Below are positions 24,623 through 32,568 of a stretch of 64,000 nucleotides of DNA, piece by piece. The notes under the pieces were generated by a model. It was not told the origin of the DNA. It did no database searches and worked only from the letters and a program-made list of their open reading frames with translations. Made by a program: the position numbers and the translations under genes. Origin of the DNA: Saprospiraceae bacterium (GTDB taxonomy: Bacteria > Bacteroidota > Bacteroidia > Chitinophagales > Saprospiraceae); contig JADKBS010000007.1 of the NCBI GenBank assembly GCA_016714985.1, positions 186,001-250,000 of the forward strand, read 5' to 3'. Position 1 is the stretch's first letter. Every line of letters starts with the position of its first letter.

Positions 24623-24719
24623 CCCCAACTGTTCAGACAATGTTAAAGTCTGCCATTTGGCTTGAAACTTGGCTATTAAACCATATAATTGCATTCTCAA
24701 CTCATAAAATTCTCTTCCA

Positions 24720-25919
24720 ATGAAAAAAAATGCGCTATTTATTGCTCTTGCGGTAATGCTGACCATCGGCTTGGCTTCCTGCTTGAAAGAACCCAAAGTG
24801 GTTGATTCTGTAAAACTTAACTTGCCGGAGCAAGCTTACAACTATGCCAGCTTAGACTTGCCCGAACACATGCAGTTTGAGTTCAATGCCAACGCTCCCA
24901 CTGTTTTTACAAATAATTCGGGAGGAGTGGTTGACCCAGGCTTTGGATTTTTCCCCGATATCGTTTTCAACCCACAAGTAACCGACCACGGTGCTACGCT
25001 TGGGCGTGTCCTATTCTATGACACAAAACTGTCCCTCAACAACGCCGTGGCTTGTGCTTCTTGTCACAAGCAGGAGCTTGCATTTGCAGACCCAACTGCT
25101 GGTAGCAAGGGCTTTGAAGGCAAGGTTACAGACCGCAACTCAATGGCCATCATCAATGTGGCGCTAAACCGCAACCTGTTCTGGGATTCGAGGGTGCAGT
25201 CGGCCAAGGAACTTACCTTGAAACCCGTGCAGAACCACATCGAAATGGGCATGGAAGACCTCAGCGTGCTGGTCAAAAAATTGGCGAAAACCGATTATTA
25301 TCCTGGGCTTTTCAGCAAAGCTTACGGTGACTCTCAAATCACGGAGGAGCGCATCTCCGATGCATTGGCACAATTCCTTTGCAGCATGGTATCCGTTGAC
25401 AGCCGATTCGATGCTTTCATGACAGGTGACCAAACTGCCTTGTCTGACTTGGAAAAATTGGGCATGGACGTATTCTTCCGGGCTGAAACCAAATGTGCAA
25501 GCTGTCACAGCGGCAACAATTTCATGGCAGACGACCGCCCGGGTGGTGAGTATGGCGACCCTGATTTCGGGTTCGGCGGTGGTGGCCCCAAAGGCACTGC
25601 CAACAACGGCCTTGACCTCACAACCACAGATTCAGGCTTGCGCAATGGCCAGTTCCGCATCCCCAGCCTCCGCAATATCGCCCTTACTGGCCCCTATATG
25701 CACGATGGTAGGTTCAAAAGTTTGGAAGAAGTGGTGGAGTTTTATGACAACGGCATAAAACTGCATCCAAACCTCGACAAAAAACTGATTGGGGACGATG
25801 GCGAACCACTCCGCCTCAACCTGTCCAGCTTGGAGAAAAAGGCATTGGTTGCGTTCTTGGAGTCCCTTTCCGACCGTTCATTGATCGTGGACGAAAAGTT
25901 CTCCAATCCGTTCAACTAA
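24720..25919 (+). CDS. Di-haem cytochrome c peroxidase family lipoprotein (MauG/CcpA type)
   Basis: A 399-residue lipoprotein (MKKNALFIALAVMLTIGLASC). Two haem c sites are visible: CASCH near residue 112 and CASCH near residue 262, in the family contexts LSLNNAVACASCHKQELAFAD and ETKCASCHSGNNFM. Other family blocks are LGRVLFYDTKLS, RNSMAIINVALNRNLFWDSR and QFRIPSLRNIALTGPYMHDGRF. These periplasmic enzymes reduce hydrogen peroxide or oxidise bound substrates with electrons from small cytochromes. An outer-membrane-anchored version is common in Bacteroidota. A good terminator follows. Confidence 0.93.
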   Translation: MKKNALFIALAVMLTIGLASCLKEPKVVDSVKLNLPEQAYNYASLDLPEHMQFEFNANAPTVFTNNSGGVVDPGFGFFPDIVFNPQVTDHGATLGRVLFYDTKLSLNNAVACASCHKQELAFADPTAGSKGFEGKVTDRNSMAIINVALNRNLFWDSRVQSAKELTLKPVQNHIEMGMEDLSVLVKKLAKTDYYPGLFSKAYGDSQITEERISDALAQFLCSMVSVDSRFDAFMTGDQTALSDLEKLGMDVFFRAETKCASCHSGNNFMADDRPGGEYGDPDFGFGGGGPKGTANNGLDLTTTDSGLRNGQFRIPSLRNIALTGPYMHDGRFKSLEEVVEFYDNGIKLHPNLDKKLIGDDGEPLRLNLSSLEKKALVAFLESLSDRSLIVDEKFSNPFN

Positions 25920-25946
25920 AATATACGCTTTTTAGCACATTAGCGG

Positions 25947-25980
25947 GCGGGCCTTTGCAATAGCATTGGCCCGCTTTTTT
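25947..25980 (+). terminator. Terminator of the di-haem peroxidase gene
   Basis: Stem GCGGGCC ... GGCCCGC with a 14-base loop and six T after it. Confidence 0.85.
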
Positions 25981-26105
25981 GTTTTAGGCTTGGAACCTTG
26001 ACCGCTGGTTTTCGATTAAAGTTTTACGGCTATCTTCGCAGCCGCAAACTCAACCCCAAAGCCCCCATTCTTTAGACTTTTAACTTTGTACTTTTTCCTT
26101 TGATA

Positions 26106-28328
26106 ATGGATAAATCCAAGAAATACACCGTTACTTCAGCCCTACCTTATGCCAATGGGGCATTGCACCTCGGCCACCTTGCGGGTGCTTATTTGCCAGC
26201 AGATATTTACGTTCGCTACCTGCGTGGCATGGGCTGCGATGTGGCCTTTATTTGTGGCTCTGACGAGCACGGGGCAGCCATCACGATGCGAGCAAAAAAA
26301 GACGGCATCAGTCCGCAAGAAATCATAGATAAATACCATACGCTCAATAAAGCAACTTTTGAAAAATTGGGCATCAGCTTCGATTTCTACCATCGGACAA
26401 GCGCCGAACTGCACCATAAAACCTCGCAAGAGTTCTTTTTGAAACTGATTGAAAAAGGCGGCGAATTAGACGAGAAAACCTCCGAGCAATACTTCGACGA
26501 ACAGTACCAGCAGTTCCTCGCCGACCGCTTTATCATCGGTGAGTGCCCCAAATGTGCCAACCCCGAAGCCTACGGAGACCAGTGCGAACGCTGCGGCTCT
26601 ACCCTATCGCCCACCGAATTGATAAACCCAAAATCGGTGCTAAGCGGCTCCACACCTGTGCTCAAGGAGACCAGCCACTGGTATTTCCGCCTCGACAAAC
26701 ACGGCGATTGGCTACGGGAATGGATTGAAAACGGAACCATTGATGGCGTCCAACACCACGACCCAAAGGCTTGGAAAAACCACGTTGTTGGTCAGTGCCT
26801 TTCTTGGCTGAATGACGGCGAAGGCCTCCAACCCCGGTCCATTACCCGTGACCTCGACTGGGGCATCCCCGTGCCGATGCCGGGCGCAGAGGGCAAAGTG
26901 CTCTACGTCTGGTTCGATGCGCCGATTGGCTACATCAGCAGCACGAAGCAATGGGCCGCCGAGAACGGCAAGAACTGGGAAGACTACTGGAAAGGCGGGC
27001 CTGACAAACTTCAACTCGTCCATTTCATTGGAAAGGACAATATCGTTTTCCATTGCATCGTGTTCCCCTCCATGCTGAAAGCACATGGGGAATACGCCCT
27101 GCCCGTGAACGTCCCCGCCAATCAGTTCCTGAATTTCGAGGGACGAAAGTTCAGCAAGAGCAAGGGCTGGGGAATTGAGCAGCACGAGTATTTGGAGGAG
27201 TTCGCCAACTTCCCAAACAAGGAAGATGCCCTGCGCTGGGCGCTCATCCGAAACCTGCCAGAGAACCGGGACGCTGACTTCAAGTGGGACGAGTTCGTGG
27301 ACTTTTATGACAAGGACTTGGCGGACAAATTGGGGAATTTCATCAATCGGGTGGTGACGTTAACGAATAGCTATTACGATGGGGTTACTCCAGCTTCCAG
27401 CACCGCAGCAATCCCATCAGCTGTCATTGAAATGGTCAGCTCGCTAACTACCGATATTGAGCAGTTCAACCTGAAAAGCGCTGCTAGCTCATTCGTTGAA
27501 ATCGCCACTTGGGGCAACCAGTACTTGCAAGACACCGCACCTTGGGCCATCCGCAAGACTGACCCGGAATCTCCCGTTATAGCGGAGTGTATCAATTCCA
27601 GCTTGCAATTGGTGAACCTGTTGGCTGTGCTTTGCGAGCCATTCATTCCATTTACTTCGTTGAAAATCAGGCAGTTGCTCAATTTACCAAAAGTGGAATT
27701 TGGGGAGTTGGAAGCAACCATTGTTAAGCTGCAGAACGGCGAAACCCTGCTGCCCGAAGGGCACAAAGTCGGCCAACCCGAAATCCTCTTCGCCAAAATC
27801 AACGACCGAAACGACAAGAGTCGCTTAGAAATCATCGAGCGACAGAAGGCTAAGTTGGAGGCAATTCTGAAGGCAGAGGAGAATATAGCTGGCAGTTCGA
27901 CAGTTGACAATGGGCAGTCAAGTCAAGCAGTTGTTCAGCCAATTAGCAGTGACCCCCAATCCCGAGGTGTGGGGACAAGTTCCGAAATCCCAAATCTGAA
28001 ATCCGAAATCACTTATGACGACTTCGCCAAACTCGATATCCGCACGGCCACCATCACCGCAGCCGAGCGCATTCCGAAGGCGGACAAGCTCCTGAAACTC
28101 AGTGTTGACCTCGGCTTCGAGCAGCGTACGGTAGTATCGGGCATTGCAGAGCATTTCACCCCGGAGGAAGTCATCGGGCAACGGGTGCTGCTGTTGGCCA
28201 ACCTTGCCCCTCGCAAACTTCGTGGCGTGGATTCTCAAGGCATGATTTTAATGGCCGAGAATACGGAAGGGAAATTGAGCTTTGTGCAAGCGGGTGAGGC
28301 ATTTGGGCCTGGACTGGGAGTGAAATGA
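26106..28328 (+). CDS. metG: Methionine-tRNA ligase with C-terminal tRNA-binding domain and repeat-derived linker
   Basis: A 740-residue class I synthetase. HLGH (residues 21-24) in ALPYANGALHLGHLAG is the HIGH motif; the zinc knuckle is CPKCANPEAYGDQCERCG; KFSKSKGWG is the KMSKS loop near residue 348. The C-terminal ~100 residues (YDDFAKLDIRTATITAAERIPKADKLLKLSVDLG) are the EMAPII/Arc1p-like tRNA-binding domain. Between the catalytic/anticodon part and this domain (about residues 595-636) lies a Ser/Gln-rich linker that contains the same repeat as the megasynthase (PQSRGVGTSS). The ATG at 26106 is preferred to the TTG two codons earlier. It attaches Met to initiator and elongator tRNA. Confidence 0.97.
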   Translation: MDKSKKYTVTSALPYANGALHLGHLAGAYLPADIYVRYLRGMGCDVAFICGSDEHGAAITMRAKKDGISPQEIIDKYHTLNKATFEKLGISFDFYHRTSAELHHKTSQEFFLKLIEKGGELDEKTSEQYFDEQYQQFLADRFIIGECPKCANPEAYGDQCERCGSTLSPTELINPKSVLSGSTPVLKETSHWYFRLDKHGDWLREWIENGTIDGVQHHDPKAWKNHVVGQCLSWLNDGEGLQPRSITRDLDWGIPVPMPGAEGKVLYVWFDAPIGYISSTKQWAAENGKNWEDYWKGGPDKLQLVHFIGKDNIVFHCIVFPSMLKAHGEYALPVNVPANQFLNFEGRKFSKSKGWGIEQHEYLEEFANFPNKEDALRWALIRNLPENRDADFKWDEFVDFYDKDLADKLGNFINRVVTLTNSYYDGVTPASSTAAIPSAVIEMVSSLTTDIEQFNLKSAASSFVEIATWGNQYLQDTAPWAIRKTDPESPVIAECINSSLQLVNLLAVLCEPFIPFTSLKIRQLLNLPKVEFGELEATIVKLQNGETLLPEGHKVGQPEILFAKINDRNDKSRLEIIERQKAKLEAILKAEENIAGSSTVDNGQSSQAVVQPISSDPQSRGVGTSSEIPNLKSEITYDDFAKLDIRTATITAAERIPKADKLLKLSVDLGFEQRTVVSGIAEHFTPEEVIGQRVLLLANLAPRKLRGVDSQGMILMAENTEGKLSFVQAGEAFGPGLGVK
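27885..28012 (+). repeat. In-frame repeat tract in the metG linker
   Basis: Contains AATCCCGAGGTGTGGGGACA then AGTTCCGAAATCC, a copy of the palindromic repeat seen at 220-292 and 1368-1460 with one stem base changed, plus AGTTGACA/GCAGTCAAGTCAAGCAG stutter on one side and CAAATCTGAAATCCGAAATC on the other. Confidence 0.75.
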
Positions 28329-28443
28329 TTTGTCAATAGCCATTGTTTTCAATGCTGCGGAAATTTTGGTTAAACTTTCGCAAACGGCACAGTACCGAAA
28401 TGAGTGCTTCCCGTTGTTGTTGTATCAGATTCAGCAATTCTAA

Positions 28444-29013
28444 ATGCTGCTTAAAATAACTGTCGAAATGAACAACCGCCTCAGGCTTGGCCTGCTTGCC
28501 GGCACATCCGTCGCCACCCTAGCCCTTGGCTGGAACATGTACAGCCTTTGGCAAGCCGAAACCCTTTGGGGCCACCGCCCGCTATTCTTCTTTGTGCTGG
28601 CCTGGGCAAGCATTGTCCTCTTATTTTGGAAAAAATACACCCGTCACCCCAAGGGCCTCCGCTGGCTCGGCCTCAGCACCTTGAGTGCAGTGCTGCTAGC
28701 CCTCAGCTTCCCTCCCTTCCCCACGACCATCCTCTTGTTCATCGCCTGGGTACCCCTCCTCATCATCGAATATGAGGTTGCCAAGGAACGCAGCACCCCC
28801 AATCCGCAATCCAAAATCCGCAATCCGCAATCTGACGCCCCCTTCAATCCTTCAATCCTCCAATCCTTCAATCCTTCCCTACACCTACCACGCCTTCGTC
28901 CTCTGGAACATCCTCGTAACTTGGTGGGTGGGCAATACGGCCTTCATTGCTGGCATCGTGGCCATTTGGTTGAACGCTTGGTTCATGTACGTGCCGATTT
29001 GGTTCTTCCATAA
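28444..29013 (+). CDS. lnt: Apolipoprotein N-acyltransferase, N-terminal part (upstream of a frameshift)
   Basis: The first ~140 codons encode the membrane N-terminus of Lnt: helices RLGLLAGTSVATLALGWNMYSLW, RPLFFFVLAWASIVLLF and LSTLSAVLLALSFPPFPTTILLFIAWVPLLIIEYEV. The frame then enters a tract of CAATCCG/CAATCCT units (28796-28878) and continues out of frame to a stop at 29013; the true protein continues in another frame (next entry). So the last ~45 residues of this frame are not Lnt. Whether the shift is a real mutation, slippage-based variation or a sequencing error cannot be told. Confidence 0.75.
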   Translation: MLLKITVEMNNRLRLGLLAGTSVATLALGWNMYSLWQAETLWGHRPLFFFVLAWASIVLLFWKKYTRHPKGLRWLGLSTLSAVLLALSFPPFPTTILLFIAWVPLLIIEYEVAKERSTPNPQSKIRNPQSDAPFNPSILQSFNPSLHLPRLRPLEHPRNLVGGQYGLHCWHRGHLVERLVHVRADLVLP

Positions 29014-30331
29014 AACGAGGCAATACCTGCCCAAGACGGGCTACCTCTCGTTCGTGGCCTACTGGCTCAGCTTTGAGTTCCTCCACCTGAACTGGGAAAT
29101 CTCTTGGTCGTGGCTCACGCTCGGCAACGCCTTTGCGCAGTTTCCGCAAGCCGTGCAGTGGTACGAATACACGGGCGTGTTCGGCGGCTCACTTTGGGTA
29201 ATGGCAGCTAACGTACTGGTTTTCAAGCTGTTGGAGAAGATGGAATTCCGCTTTTCACCGAAGGCTGCCTTGGCACAGGGCTGGAACTTCTGGCGCATCA
29301 AGCTGCTCGTGCTGGTTCCCATCGCCGTTTCCCTCGTCTGGTATTTCAATATCCAAGACGAAGGCCGTGACGTGGAAGTAGCCGTGGTGCAGCCCAATTT
29401 CGAACCGCATTACGAGAAGTTCAACATACCTGACAGGGAACAGATGGAGCGTTTCATCCGGCTTTCAGAACAAGTGGTAACGCCCAACACCAAATACGTT
29501 GTTTGGCCAGAGACTTCATTTGATGGCATTCGAACGGACGATATGGAAAACCACCCAGCCATGCAAGTTGCCAAGCAATTTGTGGAAAAGCATCCCGGTG
29601 TTAAGTTGGTAACCGGTGTCAGTGCATACAAGCTGTTCAAGGACGGCGAACCCCATACCAGAAACACCCGCCGTATTGAGCGGGGCAGCCGCACTTTATA
29701 CTTGGAAGTTTACAACGCCGCCCTGCAATTGGAGGCCGGCCAGGACAGCATCCCGTTTTATATCAAATCCAAACTGGTGCCGGGGGCAGAGATCCTCCCT
29801 TATCACGAGGTTTTGTTTTTCCTAAAACCCATCGTTGACCAATTGGACGGCTCGGTGGAAGGCCACGGCATTCAAAAATACAGGGAAGCCTTTCCAAGTT
29901 CGGACGGCAAGGTCGCCCCCAGCATCTGCTACGAGAGCGTCTTCGGCGACTACAACGGCGGCTACGTGCGGGCGGGCGCTGAGGCCACTTTCATCATGAC
30001 CAACGACGGCTGGTGGGATGATTCCGGCGGCCACCGACAACACCTCGCCTACGCCCGCCTCCGTGCCGTGGAGACTCGCCGCAGCATTGCCCGCTCAGCC
30101 AACACTGGCACCTCCTGCTTCATCAACCAGCGGGGCGACGTGCAGCAGCCGACGGAATATGAGGTAGAGGCCACCATTCGCCAGAACATCAAGTTCAATG
30201 ACCGCATCACTTTCTATGTGCGCTGGGGGGATATGATTGCAAGGTTTGCCTTCTTCACAACCATGATTTTGTTGGCCAACCTATTGGCGAAAAAGCTGAA
30301 AGCACGGGCGGAGCGAAAAGCTGTAGCCTAG
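28772..30331 (+). CDS. lnt: Apolipoprotein N-acyltransferase, C-terminal part with catalytic domain (downstream of a frameshift)
   Basis: From about 28880 this frame continues Lnt: YHAFVLWNILVTWWVGNTAFIAGIVAIWLNAWFMYVPIW, then further membrane helices and the nitrilase-type periplasmic domain. Catalytic triad: Glu in VVWPETSFDG, Lys in IKSKLVPGAEILPY, Cys in APSICYESVFGDY. A last membrane helix (FAFFTTMILLANLLA) ends the protein. Lnt adds the third acyl chain to the N-terminal Cys of lipoproteins. Codons 28772-28880 are mostly repeat tract. With the upstream fragment the gene would give about 625 residues, somewhat above the usual 500-550. Confidence 0.85.
   Translation: MRLPRNAAPPIRNPKSAIRNLTPPSILQSSNPSILPYTYHAFVLWNILVTWWVGNTAFIAGIVAIWLNAWFMYVPIWFFHKTRQYLPKTGYLSFVAYWLSFEFLHLNWEISWSWLTLGNAFAQFPQAVQWYEYTGVFGGSLWVMAANVLVFKLLEKMEFRFSPKAALAQGWNFWRIKLLVLVPIAVSLVWYFNIQDEGRDVEVAVVQPNFEPHYEKFNIPDREQMERFIRLSEQVVTPNTKYVVWPETSFDGIRTDDMENHPAMQVAKQFVEKHPGVKLVTGVSAYKLFKDGEPHTRNTRRIERGSRTLYLEVYNAALQLEAGQDSIPFYIKSKLVPGAEILPYHEVLFFLKPIVDQLDGSVEGHGIQKYREAFPSSDGKVAPSICYESVFGDYNGGYVRAGAEATFIMTNDGWWDDSGGHRQHLAYARLRAVETRRSIARSANTGTSCFINQRGDVQQPTEYEVEATIRQNIKFNDRITFYVRWGDMIARFAFFTTMILLANLLAKKLKARAERKAVA
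28796..28879 (+). repeat. Short-period tract at the lnt frameshift
   Basis: Repeated AATCCGCAATCC and CAATCCTTCAATCCTCC units (7-8 base period). The same wording occurs between the curlin genes (15258-15290). The reading frame of lnt differs on its two sides. Confidence 0.8.
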
Positions 30332-30465
30332 TGCAAACCATCGCACGGTGTTTAAGGGACAGCTAAAACTTTTGGCAAGCTGATTCGAAAACACAAGTAA
30401 TGGAGGAATTCATAAAGGATTCCCTACCTTTCGCCCTCATCGTCTTAGACCAAAATCCGCTTGAC

Positions 30466-32400
30466 ATGAGGAACATCATCTGCATCCTGCTTTGCTTCGC
30501 AACGGGCTGGCACCACCTCGCCACTGCCCAGTCCTTCAACAACTTGCCCGTCAACACCCAAAAGCCGCCGCTCCATGCCCGGCACTGGATGGCCATCACG
30601 GGAAAGCCGTTGGCCGCAACCGCCGGGGCCGCCATTTTCCAGCAGGGCGGCAATGCCGTGGACGCCTCCTGCGCCATGATTGCGGCTACTTGTACCATGT
30701 GGGACGTGCTGAGTTGGGGTGGGGAAACGCAGGCGCTCATTTACCATCCAAAATTGAAAAAGGTCATCGCCATCAATGCGCTCGGTGTGGCCCCAACGGG
30801 CGCTACCCCTGAATTCTTCAAGCAAAAAGGCATGAAATACCCGCCTGAGTTTGGCCCACTGGCAGCCGTAACACCCGGCACACCCGGCGGACTGATGACC
30901 ATGCTTGCCGAGTACGGTACGATGAGCCTAGAACAGGTGCTCGCCCCTGCCATGCAATTGGCCGATGGCTACCCCATTGAAGCGCAAACGGCCAATGCCA
31001 TCGAGCGAAACAAGGCGGAAATCAAGCAGTGGCCGTACTCCAAGAAGGTCTTCCTGCCGCACCTCGGCAATGCATGGGAAGCACCAGAGGCAGGTGAGCT
31101 ATTCGTCCAAAAAGACTTGCTGGCCACGCTTCGCAAACTGGTGGAAGCGGAACGGGCAGCCATTGCCGCAGGCAAAAACAGAAAGGAGGCCATCTACGCC
31201 GCCTACGAGCGCTGCTACCAGGGCGACATTGCCAAAGAATTTGCTCGGGGCTGCCAAGAGCAGGGCGGGCTGATTACCGAAGCCGACCTCGCCAATTGGA
31301 AGGTGAAAATCGAGGAGCCAACCATGACCACTTACCGGGGCATTGAAGTTTATAAACTGAAGGAATGGACGCAAGGCCCCGCCCTGCTCCAAACCCTGAA
31401 CATCCTCGAAAACTTCGACCTGAAAAGCATGGGCTACAATTCGGCCCGTTACATCCACACGGTCTATCAAGCGATGAACCTCGCCTTTGCCGACCGGGAT
31501 TTCTACTATGGCGACCCGTCCGTGCCGCCTGTCGAGCCTATCAATGGGCTGCTGTCGAAGGAGTACGCCAAATTGCGGAGCAAGGAAATCAACCCCGACC
31601 GAAACGACGCCAAGGCCGGGCCGGGCGACCCGTACCCCTTTGAGGGGGGCAAAAACCCGTACCTGCATTTGTTGGAGGATTGGGGGAATGGGAGCGTTGA
31701 GCCTGTTGAGGTGACGACACCTCAAAATGGCCTTCCCGACCCTACCAAATCTACAGACTTGATCGGCCATTTTGAGGCGTCGCCTCAACTCTCTGCCAAG
31801 TTCCTCAAAGACTTCGCCCTCGGCACCACCACCGTCGAGGCAGCGGACGCCGAGGGCTGGGTCGTCTCCGTCACCCCCAGCGGCGGCTGGATTCCCGCCT
31901 GCATCGCCGGGAACACAGGCTTCGGCATGAGCCAACGGATGCAGTCCTTCGTGTTGGATGAAAAGGAAAACCCGTTCAATGTGCTGGCCCCCGGCAAGCA
32001 GCCACGGGTGACGCTGACCCCCAGCCTGGCAATAAAAGACGGCAAGCCGCTGATGGCCTTCGGGATGCAGGGCGGGGATGAGCAGGACCAGTGCCTCATC
32101 CAGTTCTTCCTGAACATGGTGGAGTTCGGAATGACGGTACAAGAGGCCAGCGAGGCGCCCAGCTTCAAGACCTACCAGATGCACGCCAGCTTCGGCGACC
32201 ATGAGCGCATGCCCGGCCACCTCACCCTCAACAGCGCCATGCCCGACTGGGTGCGCAAGGAACTGGCGAAGATGGGCTACAAAATCAACTACCAAGACCG
32301 CACCAGCGGCCCCATCAATGCCATCTTCTTCGACCATGCCCACGGCACACTATGGGGCGGCAGCAGCAATCATGGGGAGGATTATGGGATTGGGTGGTAA
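30466..32400 (+). CDS. Gamma-glutamyltransferase family protein
   Basis: A 644-residue secreted Ntn-hydrolase. ATG 30466 starts a signal peptide (MRNIICILLCFATGWHHLATAQ). Family blocks include HWMAITGKPLAATAGAAIFQQGGNAVDASCAMIAATC and LSWGGETQALIYHP, PGTPGGLMTMLAEYG, and the processing site with nucleophilic Thr in FALGTTTVEAADAEGWVVSVTPSGGW (about residue 454), followed by FGMQGGDEQDQCLIQFFLN. Enzymes of this family cleave or transfer gamma-glutamyl groups from glutathione or act as acylases; the acceptor is uncertain. Between the large and small subunit parts the chain has an odd stretch (EPVEVTTPQNGLPDPTKSTD) that is encoded by a long inverted repeat. GC content is high and a 414-codon antisense frame is just its shadow. 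Confidence 0.9.
   Translation: MRNIICILLCFATGWHHLATAQSFNNLPVNTQKPPLHARHWMAITGKPLAATAGAAIFQQGGNAVDASCAMIAATCTMWDVLSWGGETQALIYHPKLKKVIAINALGVAPTGATPEFFKQKGMKYPPEFGPLAAVTPGTPGGLMTMLAEYGTMSLEQVLAPAMQLADGYPIEAQTANAIERNKAEIKQWPYSKKVFLPHLGNAWEAPEAGELFVQKDLLATLRKLVEAERAAIAAGKNRKEAIYAAYERCYQGDIAKEFARGCQEQGGLITEADLANWKVKIEEPTMTTYRGIEVYKLKEWTQGPALLQTLNILENFDLKSMGYNSARYIHTVYQAMNLAFADRDFYYGDPSVPPVEPINGLLSKEYAKLRSKEINPDRNDAKAGPGDPYPFEGGKNPYLHLLEDWGNGSVEPVEVTTPQNGLPDPTKSTDLIGHFEASPQLSAKFLKDFALGTTTVEAADAEGWVVSVTPSGGWIPACIAGNTGFGMSQRMQSFVLDEKENPFNVLAPGKQPRVTLTPSLAIKDGKPLMAFGMQGGDEQDQCLIQFFLNMVEFGMTVQEASEAPSFKTYQMHASFGDHERMPGHLTLNSAMPDWVRKELAKMGYKINYQDRTSGPINAIFFDHAHGTLWGGSSNHGEDYGIGW
31705..31789 (+). repeat. 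Long inverted repeat inside the gamma-glutamyltransferase gene
   Basis: The arm 31705-31732 (GTTGAGGTGACG, ACA, CCTCAAAATGGCC) matches the reverse complement of 31765-31789 apart from a 3-base gap and one base. Each arm also contains its own small hairpin (GAGGTG/CACCTC and GAGGCG/CGCCTC). It is translated in frame just before the autoprocessing site. Confidence 0.8.
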
Positions 32401-32526
32401 TAAAGGAAAAAGGCAAAGGTGTAGCTTTGCACCTCTGAAAACCAAAAGCCATAAATCAACCTAAGTCATTTTGCCATTGAAATGATTCAGCGTTCGAGCA
32501 TACCAGGACATTGTGGGACAATGCTT

Positions 32527-32566
32527 GACAACAACTCGAAACTCGAAACTCACAACTCAAAACTAT
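32527..32566 (+). repeat. Short-period tract before the GNAT/nitrilase gene
   Basis: ACTCGAAACTCGAAACTCAC and ACTCAAAACT stutter directly before the ATG, resembling the AACTCGCAACTCG wording of the AP2-linked repeat. Confidence 0.5.
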
Positions 32567-32568
32567 TC

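Noticed and set aside
28444..30331. Two separate genes rather than one frameshifted lnt
   Set aside because: The N-terminal membrane part and the rest match consecutive regions of one Lnt protein, and the overlap consists of repeat tract.
31099..32343. Long antisense open frame (414 codons) opposite the gamma-glutamyltransferase gene
   Set aside because: Arises from the GC-rich codon use of the real gene; its product has low-complexity His/Gly/Val text and no recognisable domain.
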